This document shows, one piece after another, positions 1-8,848 of a DNA stretch of 64,000 nt (position 1 is the stretch's first letter; each line of letters opens with the position of its first letter). The notes below the pieces were generated by a model, which saw only the letters and a program-made list of their open reading frames with translations, was not told the origin of the DNA and searched no databases. Origin of the DNA: Candidatus Magnetomicrobium cryptolimnococcus (lineage in GTDB: Bacteria > Nitrospirota > Thermodesulfovibrionia > Thermodesulfovibrionales > Magnetobacteriaceae). The position numbers and the translations under genes are program-made. The stretch spans positions 248,001 through 312,000 of the forward strand of contig JAGYWI010000002.1 of NCBI GenBank assembly GCA_018606805.1. Reading direction: 5' to 3'.

Positions 1-1522
1 GACTACCACTAATGTGCCCAGTTAAATCTTTTTTAGCCTCATCCAATTTTTTTATAAAACCGTTAATAATTCTTTTCCTTTTAAATAAAATAACACTGCC
101 GGCAAAAAGCATTCCTATAGAGGTTATAATCCCCCCTGTAATATCAATAAGCGCTATGTGCGTTGCTGCCATAATGATAGCCCCAAGCGCTGCTATTGTA
201 CCGGCTTGAAGTATCTCTTCCGAAAATTCCGTTATCTTTTTGTCCACTATGAGGTTGTCCGTAACCTCAAGTAAATCCGATACACGCTGAAGTGCTTCAC
301 GACACTGCCTATCTATACTGCCAGTATCTTGAAGTTTTATCCTGTAATCAATTTCAGTCTTTAATCCATTAACTAGTCCTTCCAAGGAGGTTTCAAATGT
401 ATGTAATCCATCACTTATTTCCTTATTAATACCATCAGTTAAAGAGTTAAAAAAAACATCTTGCAGGCTTTTAATCCAGACTTCCATAGAAAGCTCTTTT
501 TTATAAAGCTTACCAATGGATTTAGAAAAAATATTTATAATATTTAAACCATCACCGAACTCTTTAGTTATGTCCTCAGCTAAGTCATCATAAATGCTGG
601 CTATTTTATCAACTATCTGATTAATATCTGCCTCATGCGTCTGCTTAAAATTTAATATATCCCGTTGAATTTTTTTCTTTAACTCAATATCTTTATTAAG
701 AGATAGCTGCTGCTCAATAAACTTATTCTTAATCCGTCTCGTAAAAACCATAGCAGATTTAATAGCTGACTCCAATTTAGCACCATAGTGCCTGCCTCCA
801 GACACCGTGGCCTTTATGAAATCCCTAAATTCTTTAAAGCCACTTTTTTCAACACCATTTAGCTCATCTTTAGCAGAGGTGATAAATACAGCCGGCTCTT
901 TTATATTTCTTGCAATGGCAAGCTGCTTTACTTCCTTACAGTTGACAACTATCTCATTATACGAGGCCCTATCCGCCTGCTGTAAAACAAAGACAATATT
1001 TCGCTCCCACTTGTCCTTAATTACATCAAGGAGCTCCCACGCTGATTGTGTGTACGGATTAACAGCAGAAAATACGAATATTATCAAATCCGCTTGCGGT
1101 ATATACCTTTCTGTTATTTCATCATGCCCCTTTATTATTGTGTTCGTACCAGGCGTATCCACTATACATAACTTTTCAAGGATGTCAAACGGATAATAAA
1201 TACGCTCAACTGTATCAGAAACCTTCTGTCGTGTTTCTACCTTTGCATACGCAATCTCCAGTATATGATCTGTACATGGATCAGGCGATACCTTTGTTAT
1301 TTCCTGATTCAATAAGGCATTTATAAAACTGCTTTTACCCGCCTTTACTTCACCAACAACTACAAATAAAAACGGCGTATTCATATTCTTAATTAACTTA
1401 AGTATGCCCCTTTGTTCCTCCTCACACTTGCTACACTCTTTAGCCGACAATAGCAGATTTGTTAGTAAGTCTATCAGCGTAGACCTAAATTGCTCATATT
1501 TTTGATTGATTACATCTGCCAT
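1..1522 (-). CDS. Dynamin-like GTPase, C-terminus cut by window edge
   Basis: The frame is open from an ATG at 1522 to the left edge (over 500 residues). The N-terminal GTPase domain shows a Walker A loop GEVKAGKSS (about residue 56), the G3 motif VDTPGTN, and a long helical segment. Near the left edge (about 105-225) there are two hydrophobic stretches (AGTIAALGAIIMAATHIALI and GGIITSIGMLFAGSVILF), the usual paired membrane segments of bacterial dynamin-like proteins. Family knowledge: these proteins bind and remodel membranes. The gene diverges from rpsB. The stop codon lies outside the window, so partner genes cannot be seen. The family call is firm; the exact role is unknown. Confidence 0.85.
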   Translation of the reverse strand, partial: MADVINQKYEQFRSTLIDLLTNLLLSAKECSKCEEEQRGILKLIKNMNTPFLFVVVGEVKAGKSSFINALLNQEITKVSPDPCTDHILEIAYAKVETRQKVSDTVERIYYPFDILEKLCIVDTPGTNTIIKGHDEITERYIPQADLIIFVFSAVNPYTQSAWELLDVIKDKWERNIVFVLQQADRASYNEIVVNCKEVKQLAIARNIKEPAVFITSAKDELNGVEKSGFKEFRDFIKATVSGGRHYGAKLESAIKSAMVFTRRIKNKFIEQQLSLNKDIELKKKIQRDILNFKQTHEADINQIVDKIASIYDDLAEDITKEFGDGLNIINIFSKSIGKLYKKELSMEVWIKSLQDVFFNSLTDGINKEISDGLHTFETSLEGLVNGLKTEIDYRIKLQDTGSIDRQCREALQRVSDLLEVTDNLIVDKKITEFSEEILQAGTIAALGAIIMAATHIALIDITGGIITSIGMLFAGSVILFKRKRIINGFIKKLDEAKKDLTGHISGS

Positions 1523-1686
1523 AATTAGTTATGTTAGTCTAATATATTTATTTTTAAATATCAACATTTATAAAAGATAGAATAAAATGGACAAGGACGC
1601 TCTTGCAGTGCCATTAGGTTATACCTTAATAAAAAAGGTTTGCAAAAAAAAATCGCTATATTTTTTGTTATACTTAATGTTTATCC

Positions 1687-1715
1687 TTGTAATCGAGAAA
1701 GGAATATGCTATTAT
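1687..1715 (+). promoter_or_regulatory. Putative sigma70 promoter of the rpsB operon
   Basis: A TTGTAA box (1687-1692) and a TATTAT box (1710-1715) are separated by 17 bases, upstream of rpsB. This would give a leader of roughly 125 nt. Prediction from sequence only. Confidence 0.5.
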
Positions 1716-1758
1716 TAGATTTGTAAATTCACACGCTACTGAATTGTTTATAAAAAAA

Positions 1759-1838
1759 ACCGGTCCTTAGCGGGTTTCATCGGAAGGGCTACTTAAAATG
1801 GCTAATTGTAGCGGAGGAATAAAAACCGGTAGGAGGAG
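1759..1838 (+). promoter_or_regulatory. Structured rpsB leader with Shine-Dalgarno
   Basis: Two ACCGGT boxes (1759-1764 and 1825-1830) can pair with each other and enclose a smaller GCTAC/GTAGC helix (1788-1792 with 1808-1812). A strong AGGAGGAG ribosome-binding site (1831-1838) follows directly. Ribosomal-protein leaders are often autoregulatory, so S2 feedback control is a reasonable inference, but the known gammaproteobacterial rpsB motif was not demonstrated here. Confidence 0.35.
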
Positions 1839-1847
1839 TATTTGTAG

Positions 1848-2627
1848 ATGGTTGTATCAATGAAAGAGCTGTTGGAGTCTGGTGTACATTTTGGTCATCA
1901 GGTAAAGCGTTGGAATCCAAAGATGAAGAAGTTCATTTTTGGTGAGCGTAATGGTATTTATATAATTGATTTACAAAAGACAGTAAAAGGTATAGAGGAG
2001 GCGTTTAATTTTGTGAAAGAAGTAGCTGCTATGGGTCAGGAGGTGTTGTTTGTTGGCACAAAAAAACAGGCACAGGATGCAGTGGCAGAGGAAGCTGAGC
2101 GGTCTGGGGCTTTTTATATAAACCAGAGGTGGCTTGGTGGTATGCTGACAAATTTTTCCACTATTAAAAAAAGCATTGAAAAACTTAAGAAGATTGAAGG
2201 CATGAAGGATGATGGCACGTACGAGGTATTGCCCAAAAAAGAGGTTGCTGCTTTAGAGAAAGAGCGTTCGAAGCTACAAAAGAATCTTGGTGGTATAAAG
2301 GAAATGAAGGCATTGCCGGGTGTTGTTTTTATAATAGACCCACGTCGTGAAAACATTGCCGTAAAGGAAGCGCGAAAACTGTTTTTACCAATAGTAGCAA
2401 TTGTGGATACTAATTGCGACCCGGATGAAATTGATTATGTAATACCTGGTAATGATGATGCTATAAGGGCAATTAAGCTATTAACGGGCAAAATGGCTGA
2501 TGCCATCGTGGAAGGTAGAGCGATACTAGCGAAGGAGGCTGATCAGGTAAGCCAAGATGCCCAAATTGAGGAAAAGGCTAAGATTGATGACAAAGTTGTA
2601 CAACTTGGTGATGAGGGGGTGGCGTAA
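1848..2627 (+). CDS. rpsB: 30S ribosomal protein S2
   Basis: A 259-residue protein, normal length for S2. It has the conserved opening [13 protein letters not shown], the [10 protein letters not shown] segment and [12 protein letters not shown] near the C-terminus. S2 is assembled late on the small subunit and helps bind S1. The ATG is preceded by AGGAGGAG at 9-nt spacing. It is the first gene of rpsB-tsf-pyrH-frr, and its TAA shares a base with the tsf ATG, indicating translational coupling. Confidence 0.97.
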   Translation: MVVSMKELLESGVHFGHQVKRWNPKMKKFIFGERNGIYIIDLQKTVKGIEEAFNFVKEVAAMGQEVLFVGTKKQAQDAVAEEAERSGAFYINQRWLGGMLTNFSTIKKSIEKLKKIEGMKDDGTYEVLPKKEVAALEKERSKLQKNLGGIKEMKALPGVVFIIDPRRENIAVKEARKLFLPIVAIVDTNCDPDEIDYVIPGNDDAIRAIKLLTGKMADAIVEGRAILAKEADQVSQDAQIEEKAKIDDKVVQLGDEGVA

Positions 2628-3244
2628 TGGCTATTTCTGCTAGTATGGTAAAGGATTTGCGGGAAAAAACTGGGGCTGGTATGATGGACTGTAAGAAAGC
2701 GCTTGCAGATGCTGATGGGGATTTTGAAAAGGCCGTGGATGTTCTTAGGAAAAAAGGGCTTGCCAGTGCCGCTAAAAAATCTTCAAGAAAGGCCTCTGAG
2801 GGGCTTATCTATTCTTACATACACATGGATAAACTTGGTGTTATGATAGAGTTAAACTGTGAAACTGATTTTGTAGCCCGCACAGACAAGTTTAGGGAGT
2901 TGGCTAAAGATATTGCTATGCACACGGCTGCTGCTAATCCTGCTTACCTTGATGTAGATGAAATACCGGCTCAAGTTATTGAGAGGGAAAAGGAAATTTA
3001 CAGAGAACAAGTAAAAGGAAAACCTGCAAATGTGATAGATAAAATCCTTGAAGGTAAGCTTGAGAAATTTTATAGTGAAAGTTGCCTTTTAAGGCAGGTT
3101 TTTGTAAAAGACCCTGAACAGAAATTGACAATAAAGGACATTATTACAGAAAAGGTAGCAACGCTTGGGGAAAACATTGTCATACGCCGTTTTGTAAGGT
3201 TTCAGCTTGGGGAAAAGCAAGAACAAACCGAACAGGCAGAATAA
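2627..3244 (+). CDS. tsf: Elongation factor Ts
   Basis: The N-terminal UBA-like region contains KDLREKTGAGMMDCKKAL and the core has LNCETDFVARTDKF, both EF-Ts hallmarks. EF-Ts is the nucleotide exchange factor for EF-Tu. At 205 residues this is the short form lacking the duplicated core of the E. coli protein (about 280), as in many deep-branching bacteria. The start overlaps the rpsB stop by one base. Confidence 0.97.
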   Translation: MAISASMVKDLREKTGAGMMDCKKALADADGDFEKAVDVLRKKGLASAAKKSSRKASEGLIYSYIHMDKLGVMIELNCETDFVARTDKFRELAKDIAMHTAAANPAYLDVDEIPAQVIEREKEIYREQVKGKPANVIDKILEGKLEKFYSESCLLRQVFVKDPEQKLTIKDIITEKVATLGENIVIRRFVRFQLGEKQEQTEQAE

Positions 3245-3273
3245 TAGGGGCGTTGTTATTTTAAATTGAAAAA

Positions 3274-3993
3274 ATGATGGTAAATGCAAAATACGAAAGA
3301 GTACTCATTAAGTTAAGTGGTGAGGCCCTTATGGGTGAGCAGGGCTATGGTATATCTGCCGCGATGTTGCACTTTGTGGCCTCAGAAATTAAATTAGTAG
3401 TGGAGCTTGGCGTACAGGTGGCCATAGTAAATGGCGGTGGTAACATATTTAGAGGGGTTAAATCAACAGTTGAAGGGCTTGATAGGGCTACGGCTGATTA
3501 CATGGGGATGCTTGCTACTGTAATAAATGCCTTAGCCTTACAAAATGCGCTGGAACAAAAAGACGTGCCAACTAGGGTGCAATCAGCAATAGAGATGCGA
3601 GAACTAGCAGAGCCATATATAAGAAGAAAGGCTATAAGGCATCTTGAAAAAAACCGTGTGGTTATATTTGCAGCTGGCACAGGCAATCCTTATTTTACAA
3701 CAGATACGGCAGCATCGCTTAGAGCTATGGAAATTGACGCTAACGTTATAATTAAGGCTACAAAGGTTGATGGCATATATTCAGAAGATCCAATAAAAAA
3801 TCCCTATGCTATTAAGTTTGAGCAAATATCTTATCTTGATGTTATAAAGAAGGGCCTTTCTGTGATGGACTCTACCTCTATTACCTTATGTATGGATAAC
3901 AAACTTCCAATTATGATATTTAATCTGAAAAAACCCGGTAATTTAAAAAAGGCTATATTAGGAGAGAGGATCGGTTCTATTATCACAGATTAA
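3274..3993 (+). CDS. pyrH: Uridylate kinase (UMP kinase)
   Basis: This 239-residue amino-acid-kinase-fold protein converts UMP to UDP. Visible motifs are [11 protein letters not shown] at the N-terminus, [10 protein letters not shown], the UMP-site region [16 protein letters not shown], and the nucleotide-site region [13 protein letters not shown]. It starts 29 bases after tsf and belongs to the conserved operon. Two ATGs lie side by side at the start (3274 and 3277) and the ribosome-binding site is weak, so the first residue is uncertain by one. Confidence 0.96.
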   Translation: MMVNAKYERVLIKLSGEALMGEQGYGISAAMLHFVASEIKLVVELGVQVAIVNGGGNIFRGVKSTVEGLDRATADYMGMLATVINALALQNALEQKDVPTRVQSAIEMRELAEPYIRRKAIRHLEKNRVVIFAAGTGNPYFTTDTAASLRAMEIDANVIIKATKVDGIYSEDPIKNPYAIKFEQISYLDVIKKGLSVMDSTSITLCMDNKLPIMIFNLKKPGNLKKAILGERIGSIITD

Positions 3994-4021
3994 ATAATAA
4001 AAACCGGAGGCTTATAAAATT

Positions 4022-4579
4022 ATGGATAAGGAGTTTAAAAAGAAACTAACCTATAATATGGACTTAGCAATAGAGCGTTTAAAAAAGGATATTACATCAA
4101 TTCGTACAGGCAGAGCCAGTCTGTCTATACTTGATGGGGTTCATATTGATTATTATGGTAAGCCAACACCAATAAATCAGGTGGCTGTTTTATCTGTGCC
4201 GGATTCTCAAACAATTACTATTGCGCCTTGGGAAAATAGGCTTATTTCTGATATAGAGAAGGCTATTTTAAAGTCCGATCTCGGTCTTAACCCGTCAAAC
4301 GATGGAAAGGCTGTCAGGCTATCTATTCCACCATTAACGGAAGAACGAAGAAAACAGCTTGTTAAGGTGCTTAAGAAAAAGGGTGAAGAGTCAAAGGTTG
4401 ATGTAAGGAATATCCGAAGAGATTTTAATGAGCAAATCAAAAATATCGAAAAAGAAGGGCATATCAGTCAAGATGAGACAAAGCGCGGTCAGGCGGAAAT
4501 CCAAAAAATTACTGACTCTTATATCAAGATGGTAGATGATGTTTTGAGCCACAAGGAAAAAGAGATAATGGAGGTATAA
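4022..4579 (+). CDS. frr: Ribosome recycling factor
   Basis: The 185-residue length is typical. Conserved stretches include IRTGRASLSILDG, the YYGKPTPINQVA turn, and the C-terminal DVRNIRRDFNEQIK and helical ending. RRF splits the post-termination ribosome together with EF-G. The start is 28 bases after pyrH, with GGAGG upstream (AACCGGAGGCTTATAAAATT). This completes the rpsB-tsf-pyrH-frr order. Confidence 0.97.
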   Translation: MDKEFKKKLTYNMDLAIERLKKDITSIRTGRASLSILDGVHIDYYGKPTPINQVAVLSVPDSQTITIAPWENRLISDIEKAILKSDLGLNPSNDGKAVRLSIPPLTEERRKQLVKVLKKKGEESKVDVRNIRRDFNEQIKNIEKEGHISQDETKRGQAEIQKITDSYIKMVDDVLSHKEKEIMEV

Positions 4580-4586
4580 CTAAGCA

Positions 4587-4739
4587 ATGCAATCTAATTT
4601 TATGCTAAAAGTGGAAGATGCTAAACTACCAGATATCCAAAAGGCCCTAAAGAGTGCTGGTGTTAAAGTAAAGAGCATTGTTGAGATATATAAAGAAGGG
4701 GATAACAAAGGCGTTTCAGAAGAAACCCCTAATACTTAG
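4587..4739 (+). CDS. Small hypothetical protein, 50 residues
   Basis: An ATG at 4587 opens seven bases after the frr stop and encodes 50 residues (MQSNFMLKVEDAKLPDIQKA...). The predicted pattern is beta-helix-beta (FMLKVEDAKLPDIQKALKSA, then VKVKSIVEIY), a plausible compact fold. The stop overlaps the last bases of the convergent truA gene. Position at the end of the operon and reasonable composition suggest a real gene. No family recognised. Confidence 0.5.
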   Translation: MQSNFMLKVEDAKLPDIQKALKSAGVKVKSIVEIYKEGDNKGVSEETPNT

Positions 4740-5503
4740 TAATATACCTTTTCAAGAAACAATCCTTTTGCCGGAGCTGTAGGGCCTGCAGTTTTCCGGT
4801 CTTTACTTTTTAGTATACTATCTATCTGATGAGGTAAGATTTTGTACTTACCTACTTCAACTAAGGTGCCAACTATGTTTCTTACCATATGCCGCAGAAA
4901 TCCATTTGCCTCTATCGTTATTTTTATAAAATTACCTGTTAAATTGGTAAACATAAAATTAATACTATTTAATTGTTCAATATCAACAATAAAGACCTCC
5001 CGCACACTCTCTTTTATGTCGCTATTGGCTGCTGAAAAAGCCTTAAAATCATGTATCCCTATTATGCGTCTGGAGGCTTCAACTATTTTTTCCATATCAA
5101 GTGTTTTTTTGATTTGCCATAAATACCTATCAAGTAAAGCACTTTCTATGTGATCATTTTTTATAATATAAAAATATCGTTTTTTTTGGGCATTATATCT
5201 CGGATGAAAATCAAGTGGCACAGCGTAGGCATCAAGTATCCTTATATCTCTTGGTAGTATAGCGTTTAATGCCCTCATAAACACTTGCGGGGAATGCACA
5301 CTAATAGTACTAAATGTAGCACTTTGACAAAGCGCATGTACCCCTGTATCAGTTCTACCTGAGGAGATTACGCTTATATCCTCCCCACAGATTCTAACGA
5401 GTGCACTTTCCAATGCCCCTTGGATAGTTACCGTATCAGGCTGGCGTTGCCAACCCTTATAATTAGTCCCATCGTATTGAATGGTTAAACATATTTTATT
5501 CAT
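4736..5503 (-). CDS. truA: tRNA pseudouridine(38-40) synthase
   Basis: TruA isomerises uridines 38-40 in the tRNA anticodon arm. The 255-residue protein starts MNKICLTIQYDGTNYKGWQRQ. It carries the catalytic aspartate in SSGRTDTGVHALCQ (about residue 52) and the conserved GNGFLRHMVRNIVGT-like segment (here EANGFLRHMVRNIVGTLVEVG). It converges on the rpsB operon. The upstream gap (5504-5678) holds a palindromic repeat. Confidence 0.96.
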   Translation of the reverse strand: MNKICLTIQYDGTNYKGWQRQPDTVTIQGALESALVRICGEDISVISSGRTDTGVHALCQSATFSTISVHSPQVFMRALNAILPRDIRILDAYAVPLDFHPRYNAQKKRYFYIIKNDHIESALLDRYLWQIKKTLDMEKIVEASRRIIGIHDFKAFSAANSDIKESVREVFIVDIEQLNSINFMFTNLTGNFIKITIEANGFLRHMVRNIVGTLVEVGKYKILPHQIDSILKSKDRKTAGPTAPAKGLFLEKVYY

Positions 5504-5533
5504 AAAATGCCATTAAGTTAAGGAAAAAGAGGA

Positions 5534-5574
5534 GTGGGGGAAAACCTTTTTTGACAAAAAGGTTCTTCCCCCAC
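5534..5574. repeat. GGGGGAA/TTCCCCC hairpin repeat, copy 1
   Basis: The left arm GTGGGGGAAAACCTTTTT pairs with AAAAAGGTTCTTCCCCCAC around a short loop. It is followed by CACCCCCTTTCCTAAAACTTTTA, also found beside the copy inside the glycosyltransferase gene (about 6470-6535). It lies between the GT4 stop and truA, so it could act as a terminator for the GT operon. Other copies sit in places where termination makes no sense. Confidence 0.75.
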
Positions 5575-5678
5575 ACCCCCTTTCCTAAAACTTTTAGCTT
5601 GTTATCTCTTTAGTTATACTTCTACCTTTGCTATACTCTAACTAAAAATTCCTTAACTTATTATCTTTCACTACATTT

Positions 5679-7010
5679 CTATACCAAATATATAGCAATT
5701 AATTTATTCATATATTCATCTTTAGTATAAAACATATTAACCAATTCTTTCCCATTTTGTCCAAGTTTGTCTCGTAGTGTATTATCCTCTAATAATAATT
5801 TGATTTTAAAAGCCATGTCTGTAATATTACCTTGTTTTACGATAAAACCGTTGATGCCATCTTTAAGCCATTGGGCAATTCCCCCGCAGTCAAAACCAAC
5901 CACTGGCACTCCAAATGCCATCGCCTCGATTCCAACCATACAAAATGATTCCGGTATCATTGAAGGCACTACGACTACATAGGCTTTGCTGTAGTGTGCG
6001 CATAGATTTTCGTAAGATAGCCAGCCAGTAAACTCTACTCTATCCGAAAGACCGTACATTTTTATAAGACTAATGGTATTATTTTGTTCACTTCCATCAC
6101 CTACAATATTAGCCAGCCAACTTAGGTTATCTATTTGTTTTAAGACTTCAATAAACTGTATAATCCCTTTACTTTTGTCAAGTCTTCCGACGTAGAGAAT
6201 TATCTTATTTAAAGCTTTTTTGTTCGCTGGTAATTGTTTTTCTGTATATAATGGTAACAGTGTTATATTTTTTTTATTAAATCCATTTCTGATAAGCTCC
6301 TTGTACATATATGTGCTTGACACTATTAATCTATTAACGGATTTTGTAACAAACATTTCCGCTGCTACTACAATAAACTTGCGCAAGTTGGCTAAAATAT
6401 TGTTTTTTATTATATAGCAGATTTTGGTATATTTAAATACAATTTTTAAATTTAATCTAAATATGCGGTTTAAAAGTTTTAGGAAAGGGGGTGCAGGGGG
6501 AATAACCCTTTTGCCTAAAAGGGTTTTCCCCCTGCAAACGTCTTTGATTAAATCGAAATCCGCTATAAAAGGATAGCATTTCTGTATAAAACAACTAATG
6601 CCTATAGGATATGGGCATAACATGCTGGTTTTTAAAACCTTCCAATTACAATATGCTGGACAAAACAGGCGTGTATCGTGTACGGTTTTAACGGTAGGCC
6701 AGTGTTTAACGATGTATTTTAAAACAATAGGGCTTACGAAATTTTGTGTATTATGTATGTGTATAATGTCTGGTTTTTCTGAGTGTAAAATCTTTTTAAA
6801 TTCTTTAAAAACCCTACAAGCGCTTCTAATACCATATGATGGTTCTATTTGGTAGTTTTTAATGTTTATTATAGTTGAGTAAGCCCTTGACCTTGAGGAA
6901 ATAACTATTACTTCATGTCCATTTTCCTTTAGGTAGGTACAAATATCTAGTAGATTTTTTTCAGTTCCACCAAAAACAGGAAAATGCTCATTTATGTGAA
7001 CAACTTTCAA
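5679..7010 (-). CDS. GT4-family glycosyltransferase with in-frame palindromic repeat
   Basis: This 443-residue GT-B enzyme transfers a sugar from a nucleotide donor. The N-terminal domain starts MKVVHINEHFPVFGGTEKNL with the glycine loop. The C-terminal domain has ILYVGRLDKSKGI, a loop GDGSEQ and the E-x7-E donor motif in PESFCMVGIEAMAFGVPVVG. Residues about 157-178 (VCRGKTLLGKRVIPPAPPFLK) are encoded by a copy of the genomic hairpin repeat, in frame, in a variable part of the acceptor domain. It is the last gene of the surface-glycan operon and directly abuts the GNAT gene. Acceptor and sugar are unknown. Confidence 0.88.
   Translation of the reverse strand: MKVVHINEHFPVFGGTEKNLLDICTYLKENGHEVIVISSRSRAYSTIINIKNYQIEPSYGIRSACRVFKEFKKILHSEKPDIIHIHNTQNFVSPIVLKYIVKHWPTVKTVHDTRLFCPAYCNWKVLKTSMLCPYPIGISCFIQKCYPFIADFDLIKDVCRGKTLLGKRVIPPAPPFLKLLNRIFRLNLKIVFKYTKICYIIKNNILANLRKFIVVAAEMFVTKSVNRLIVSSTYMYKELIRNGFNKKNITLLPLYTEKQLPANKKALNKIILYVGRLDKSKGIIQFIEVLKQIDNLSWLANIVGDGSEQNNTISLIKMYGLSDRVEFTGWLSYENLCAHYSKAYVVVVPSMIPESFCMVGIEAMAFGVPVVGFDCGGIAQWLKDGINGFIVKQGNITDMAFKIKLLLEDNTLRDKLGQNGKELVNMFYTKDEYMNKLIAIYLV
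6470..6535 (-). repeat. Hairpin repeat copy 2, inside the GT4 coding sequence
   Basis: TGCAGGGGGAATAACCCTTTT pairs with AAAAGGGTTTTCCCCCTGCA (6492-6535). The adjoining CACCCCCTTTCCTAAAACTTTTA tail matches that of copy 1. The repeat is read through in frame without a stop codon. Confidence 0.8.
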
Positions 7011-8069
7011 TTAATACCTGTCAAGGTCTCCGTAAGTTAAGTGCCAATTTTTGTGGTCTTGCAGATAGCTTTCTTCCTGAATATCCTGATAAAATGGAAA
7101 AAATACGACCGGAAAGGGTTTAAAAGCCTCATGCTCTATAAACTTAGCCTCTTTTATAACCGTTATCATAGGGTCATCTTTCATTAGGGCAAAGAGTACG
7201 TAGTCAACATCGTGTTTTAACATGTATTTAAGTACTCCGGCAATTAGTGCGCTTGGATTTTCACTATATACAAGATCGTTTATATAACCAGCGGTGGCGT
7301 CATCTGTATTTACTATTTTACAAACGGCAAAGCCTGTAAGGGTTTTATTTTTTTCACAAACTATAATTTGGTTTTGTGGGTTTTTATACCGCCAGTTTAG
7401 ATACTCTTCCTTACGTACTGCCCATATACCGTAATTATGTTTTATTTTAGCCCATAGGTTATCAACTCTATTATCAAACGAATCTATTAATTTAATTGTT
7501 GCCTTAGTGCTGTATATATTAATTTGTACAAGAAAAAACAATTGGCTTATCTTATGGATTAGCTGTAGCACTATTTGTGGTATACTTTTAAATCGCCTTT
7601 TAATCATAGTTTTTATACTTAATCTTCTAAAAAAAGGTATCATCGTGGCAATATCTTTGTAGCCAAGCATCCGCTTGCCAACCATATATGCCTTTTCATT
7701 TGGAAAACCGAAACCAAAATAACTATATTTTTTAGTAATCTCAACATTATGCTTAAAGAGATTTTTAAATACACTAACACTTACCTTACTATCAGGTGCT
7801 ATCATGGAATCTACAGGCGAGGGCACTTTTACCACCTTTTCACCTATTTGCAGCTCAACTGCCACACTTGCATAATGGCCAATAATTTCCCCATTACGCA
7901 CAGCTAAGGATATCCAATCCCCCGGTTCTTTTACTGCTGGATTTTCAACAAACTTCCACTTCCACTCATCAATGCTTCTTTCCTCTTTAAAAACCTTACA
8001 AAAGAGGTTATTGATCTTCTCTTCATCTCCTTTTTTGTACTGTCTTATGTCTATATGGTCATTTACCAT
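7011..8069 (-). CDS. GNAT-superfamily acetyltransferase-like protein
   Basis: At 352 residues this is larger than a single GNAT domain. The N-terminal half (IDIRQYKKGDEEKINNLFCKVF, then SLAVRNGEIIGHYASVAVEL) is a typical GNAT start. The second half (VRKEEYLNWRYKNPQNQIIVCEKNKT...GFAVCKI) repeats the pattern, so a tandem fold is likely. Such proteins are common in polysaccharide clusters, where they acylate sugars. The start overlaps the deacetylase stop by seven bases, and its stop abuts the GT4 start. Substrate unknown. Confidence 0.75.
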   Translation of the reverse strand: MVNDHIDIRQYKKGDEEKINNLFCKVFKEERSIDEWKWKFVENPAVKEPGDWISLAVRNGEIIGHYASVAVELQIGEKVVKVPSPVDSMIAPDSKVSVSVFKNLFKHNVEITKKYSYFGFGFPNEKAYMVGKRMLGYKDIATMIPFFRRLSIKTMIKRRFKSIPQIVLQLIHKISQLFFLVQINIYSTKATIKLIDSFDNRVDNLWAKIKHNYGIWAVRKEEYLNWRYKNPQNQIIVCEKNKTLTGFAVCKIVNTDDATAGYINDLVYSENPSALIAGVLKYMLKHDVDYVLFALMKDDPMITVIKEAKFIEHEAFKPFPVVFFPFYQDIQEESYLQDHKNWHLTYGDLDRY

Positions 8070-8848
8070 ATGGCAACCTCCGTTAATCTCTTATACTCTT
8101 TGGACGTACATACGATGAAAACCTCAGCCCAGCCACCTCTGCCTGAAATGGCTGCGTAGTATTTATTAAGCCCTAAAAATACCTCACAGAGGTCTATGTT
8201 TTCCATCTGTGATATATGTGCCCTTACGGCTTCCTTTTTGATTTCTATGTATGGCGTTATGTCTACAGAGCAATTAAACACTGTGAGGGGATTCCATATG
8301 CCAAAGGTGTAACACAGCATTGCTGGTAAAGTATTGACAGCAGAAAGAAAAATCCTGTTAGTTAGCCTGTGGTCGTTGTGGCTATCCATAAAAAAAGGTA
8401 AAAATATTGCCTCTGGTTTAAATGTTTTTAATATTTCAGTTAAGCGTGCAACATTTGCACTATTAAAGGCAAGTTCCCCGTCTTTATTGTTTAGAAAAAG
8501 GACGTTCTTAATCCCTACGATAGATGCTGCTTGTCTAGCCTCTTGCTGTCTTATACAAACCAGCTTATCTTCTTGTATCGTTGTACTGCCGCGTCTGCCA
8601 TCTGTCATATAAACTGACATGATTTGAGCCCCCCTTAGGTGATACATATGCAGCAGCCCCGCACAGCCTAATATATCATCATCCGGGTGGGGCGATAACA
8701 CAAGCACGCGCCTTTGTGTAAAATCATCGTGCGTAGATAGCCTTAATGTATTAAAAACATCCACGTACTCTCTCATATGTTTGGGCAGTATTTTTTTATA
8801 GGTATATCTTAATATAGCCCTTAGCATTAGTTTATGATAAGTAGCCAA
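8063..8848 (-). CDS. PIG-L/LmbE-family deacetylase
   Basis: This family removes N-acetyl groups from sugars such as GlcNAc conjugates, using zinc. The zinc-site motif HPDDD is in VLSPHPDDDILGCAG (about residue 53), and the second histidine motif is in MDSHNDHRL. Length (261) is normal. It overlaps the upstream phosphodiesterase gene by 17 bases and the downstream GNAT gene by seven. Pairing with a GNAT protein suggests that an amino sugar is deacetylated and then re-acylated; this is inference. Confidence 0.85.
   Translation of the reverse strand: MATYHKLMLRAILRYTYKKILPKHMREYVDVFNTLRLSTHDDFTQRRVLVLSPHPDDDILGCAGLLHMYHLRGAQIMSVYMTDGRRGSTTIQEDKLVCIRQQEARQAASIVGIKNVLFLNNKDGELAFNSANVARLTEILKTFKPEAIFLPFFMDSHNDHRLTNRIFLSAVNTLPAMLCYTFGIWNPLTVFNCSVDITPYIEIKKEAVRAHISQMENIDLCEVFLGLNKYYAAISGRGGWAEVFIVCTSKEYKRLTEVAIW

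Noticed and set aside
807-1326. Plus-strand frames of 129 and 62 residues at the left end
   Set aside because: Antisense to the dynamin-like GTPase, whose G motifs are clear.
4690-4735. Terminator at the end of the rpsB operon
   Set aside because: Only a five-base GTTTC/GAAAC helix without a T-run; too weak.
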